Below, piece by piece: positions 12,997 through 13,103 of a stretch of 13,103 nucleotides of DNA. Numbering within the stretch: the stretch's first letter is position 1; each line of letters opens with the position of its first letter. A model generated the notes under the pieces. It was not told the origin of the DNA and made no database searches. It worked only from the letters and a program-made list of their open reading frames with translations. The position numbers and the translations under genes were made by a program. The stretch comes from Deltaproteobacteria bacterium (GTDB lineage Bacteria > Desulfobacterota_E > Deferrimicrobia > Deferrimicrobiales > Deferrimicrobiaceae), in the NCBI GenBank assembly GCA_023488945.1, contig JAMDBZ010000017.1, positions 1 to 13,103 of the forward strand, given 5' to 3'.

Positions 12997-13103
12997 GGCA
13001 TCTCCCCCCTTGTCCCGCTGGCCTTTCATCGATTATCCCACGGCCGCGGCGGGCCCGGAGGTCCATAATTTACAATTCGCGACAGCGCGAAGAAGAAGGC
13101 CTA
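12997..13103. other. Right edge, upstream region of the zinc-ribbon gene
   Basis: About 100 bases without a gene. On the minus strand, GATAAT about 34 to 40 bases upstream of the zinc-ribbon start is a possible -10 box, without a clear -35. A 6-bp hairpin (TTCGCG at 13076-13081, CGCGAA at 13086-13091) lies in a locally A/T-richer stretch; read on the minus strand it is followed by TTGTAAATT and might end a gene that lies beyond the window. Both are tentative. Confidence 0.3.

Noticed and set aside
1..13103. CRISPR arrays, tRNA or rRNA genes, insertion sequences
   Set aside because: No regularly spaced repeats, no cloverleaf-like sequence with TTCGA-type arm, and no transposase or integrase motif were seen on either strand.

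Overview
This is a GC-rich bacterial window with very strong G/C preference at third codon positions, short intergenic gaps and start/stop overlaps inside operons. The gene content (a membrane quinol:cytochrome c complex of the alternative complex III type, a small multiheme c cytochrome, a triple-PAS GGDEF protein, toxin-antitoxin relics) fits a respiring Deltaproteobacteria/Desulfobacterota-like organism. That placement is an inference from gene style and is not proven by the sequence.

Region 1 (about 1-2730) is an accessory, partly decayed toxin-antitoxin strip. It holds an MNT-type nucleotidyltransferase without a visible HEPN partner (minus strand), a C-terminal fragment of a second cupin gene, a strongly coding but start-less tail of an unknown protein, an intact AbiEi/AbiEii pair (minus strand, 4-nt overlap), and the last ~42 codons of a PIN-family toxin. 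An A/T-rich island with a perfect 11+11 bp inverted repeat lies directly upstream of abiEi and is the likely autoregulatory operator/promoter. The PIN remnant abuts this island.

Region 2 (2731-9069) starts with a small cupin and then carries the main functional unit, a six-gene plus-strand operon: pentaheme cytochrome (ActA-like), MopB-like subunit (ActB1), four-cluster Fe-S protein (ActB2), NrfD-type membrane subunit (ActC), DUF3341 protein (ActD) and a lipoprotein monoheme cytochrome c (ActE). Genes overlap by 4 nt at three junctions. This is an alternative complex III. Family knowledge predicts that quinol oxidised at ActC passes electrons through the Fe-S protein and the ActA hemes to ActE and then to a soluble or oxidase-bound cytochrome c. 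The B subunit is split into two genes, no ActF (second NrfD protein) follows, and ActB1 keeps all four cysteines of an N-terminal 4Fe-4S site.

Region 3 (9070-13103) holds a PAS-PAS-PAS-GGDEF diguanylate cyclase with an unusual Cys/His cluster in its first PAS domain, then a class II glutamine amidotransferase and a low-specificity threonine aldolase arranged as a pair. A convergent FmdB-type zinc-ribbon gene overlaps the aldolase by 7 nt. I see no tRNA, rRNA, CRISPR array or complete insertion sequence.
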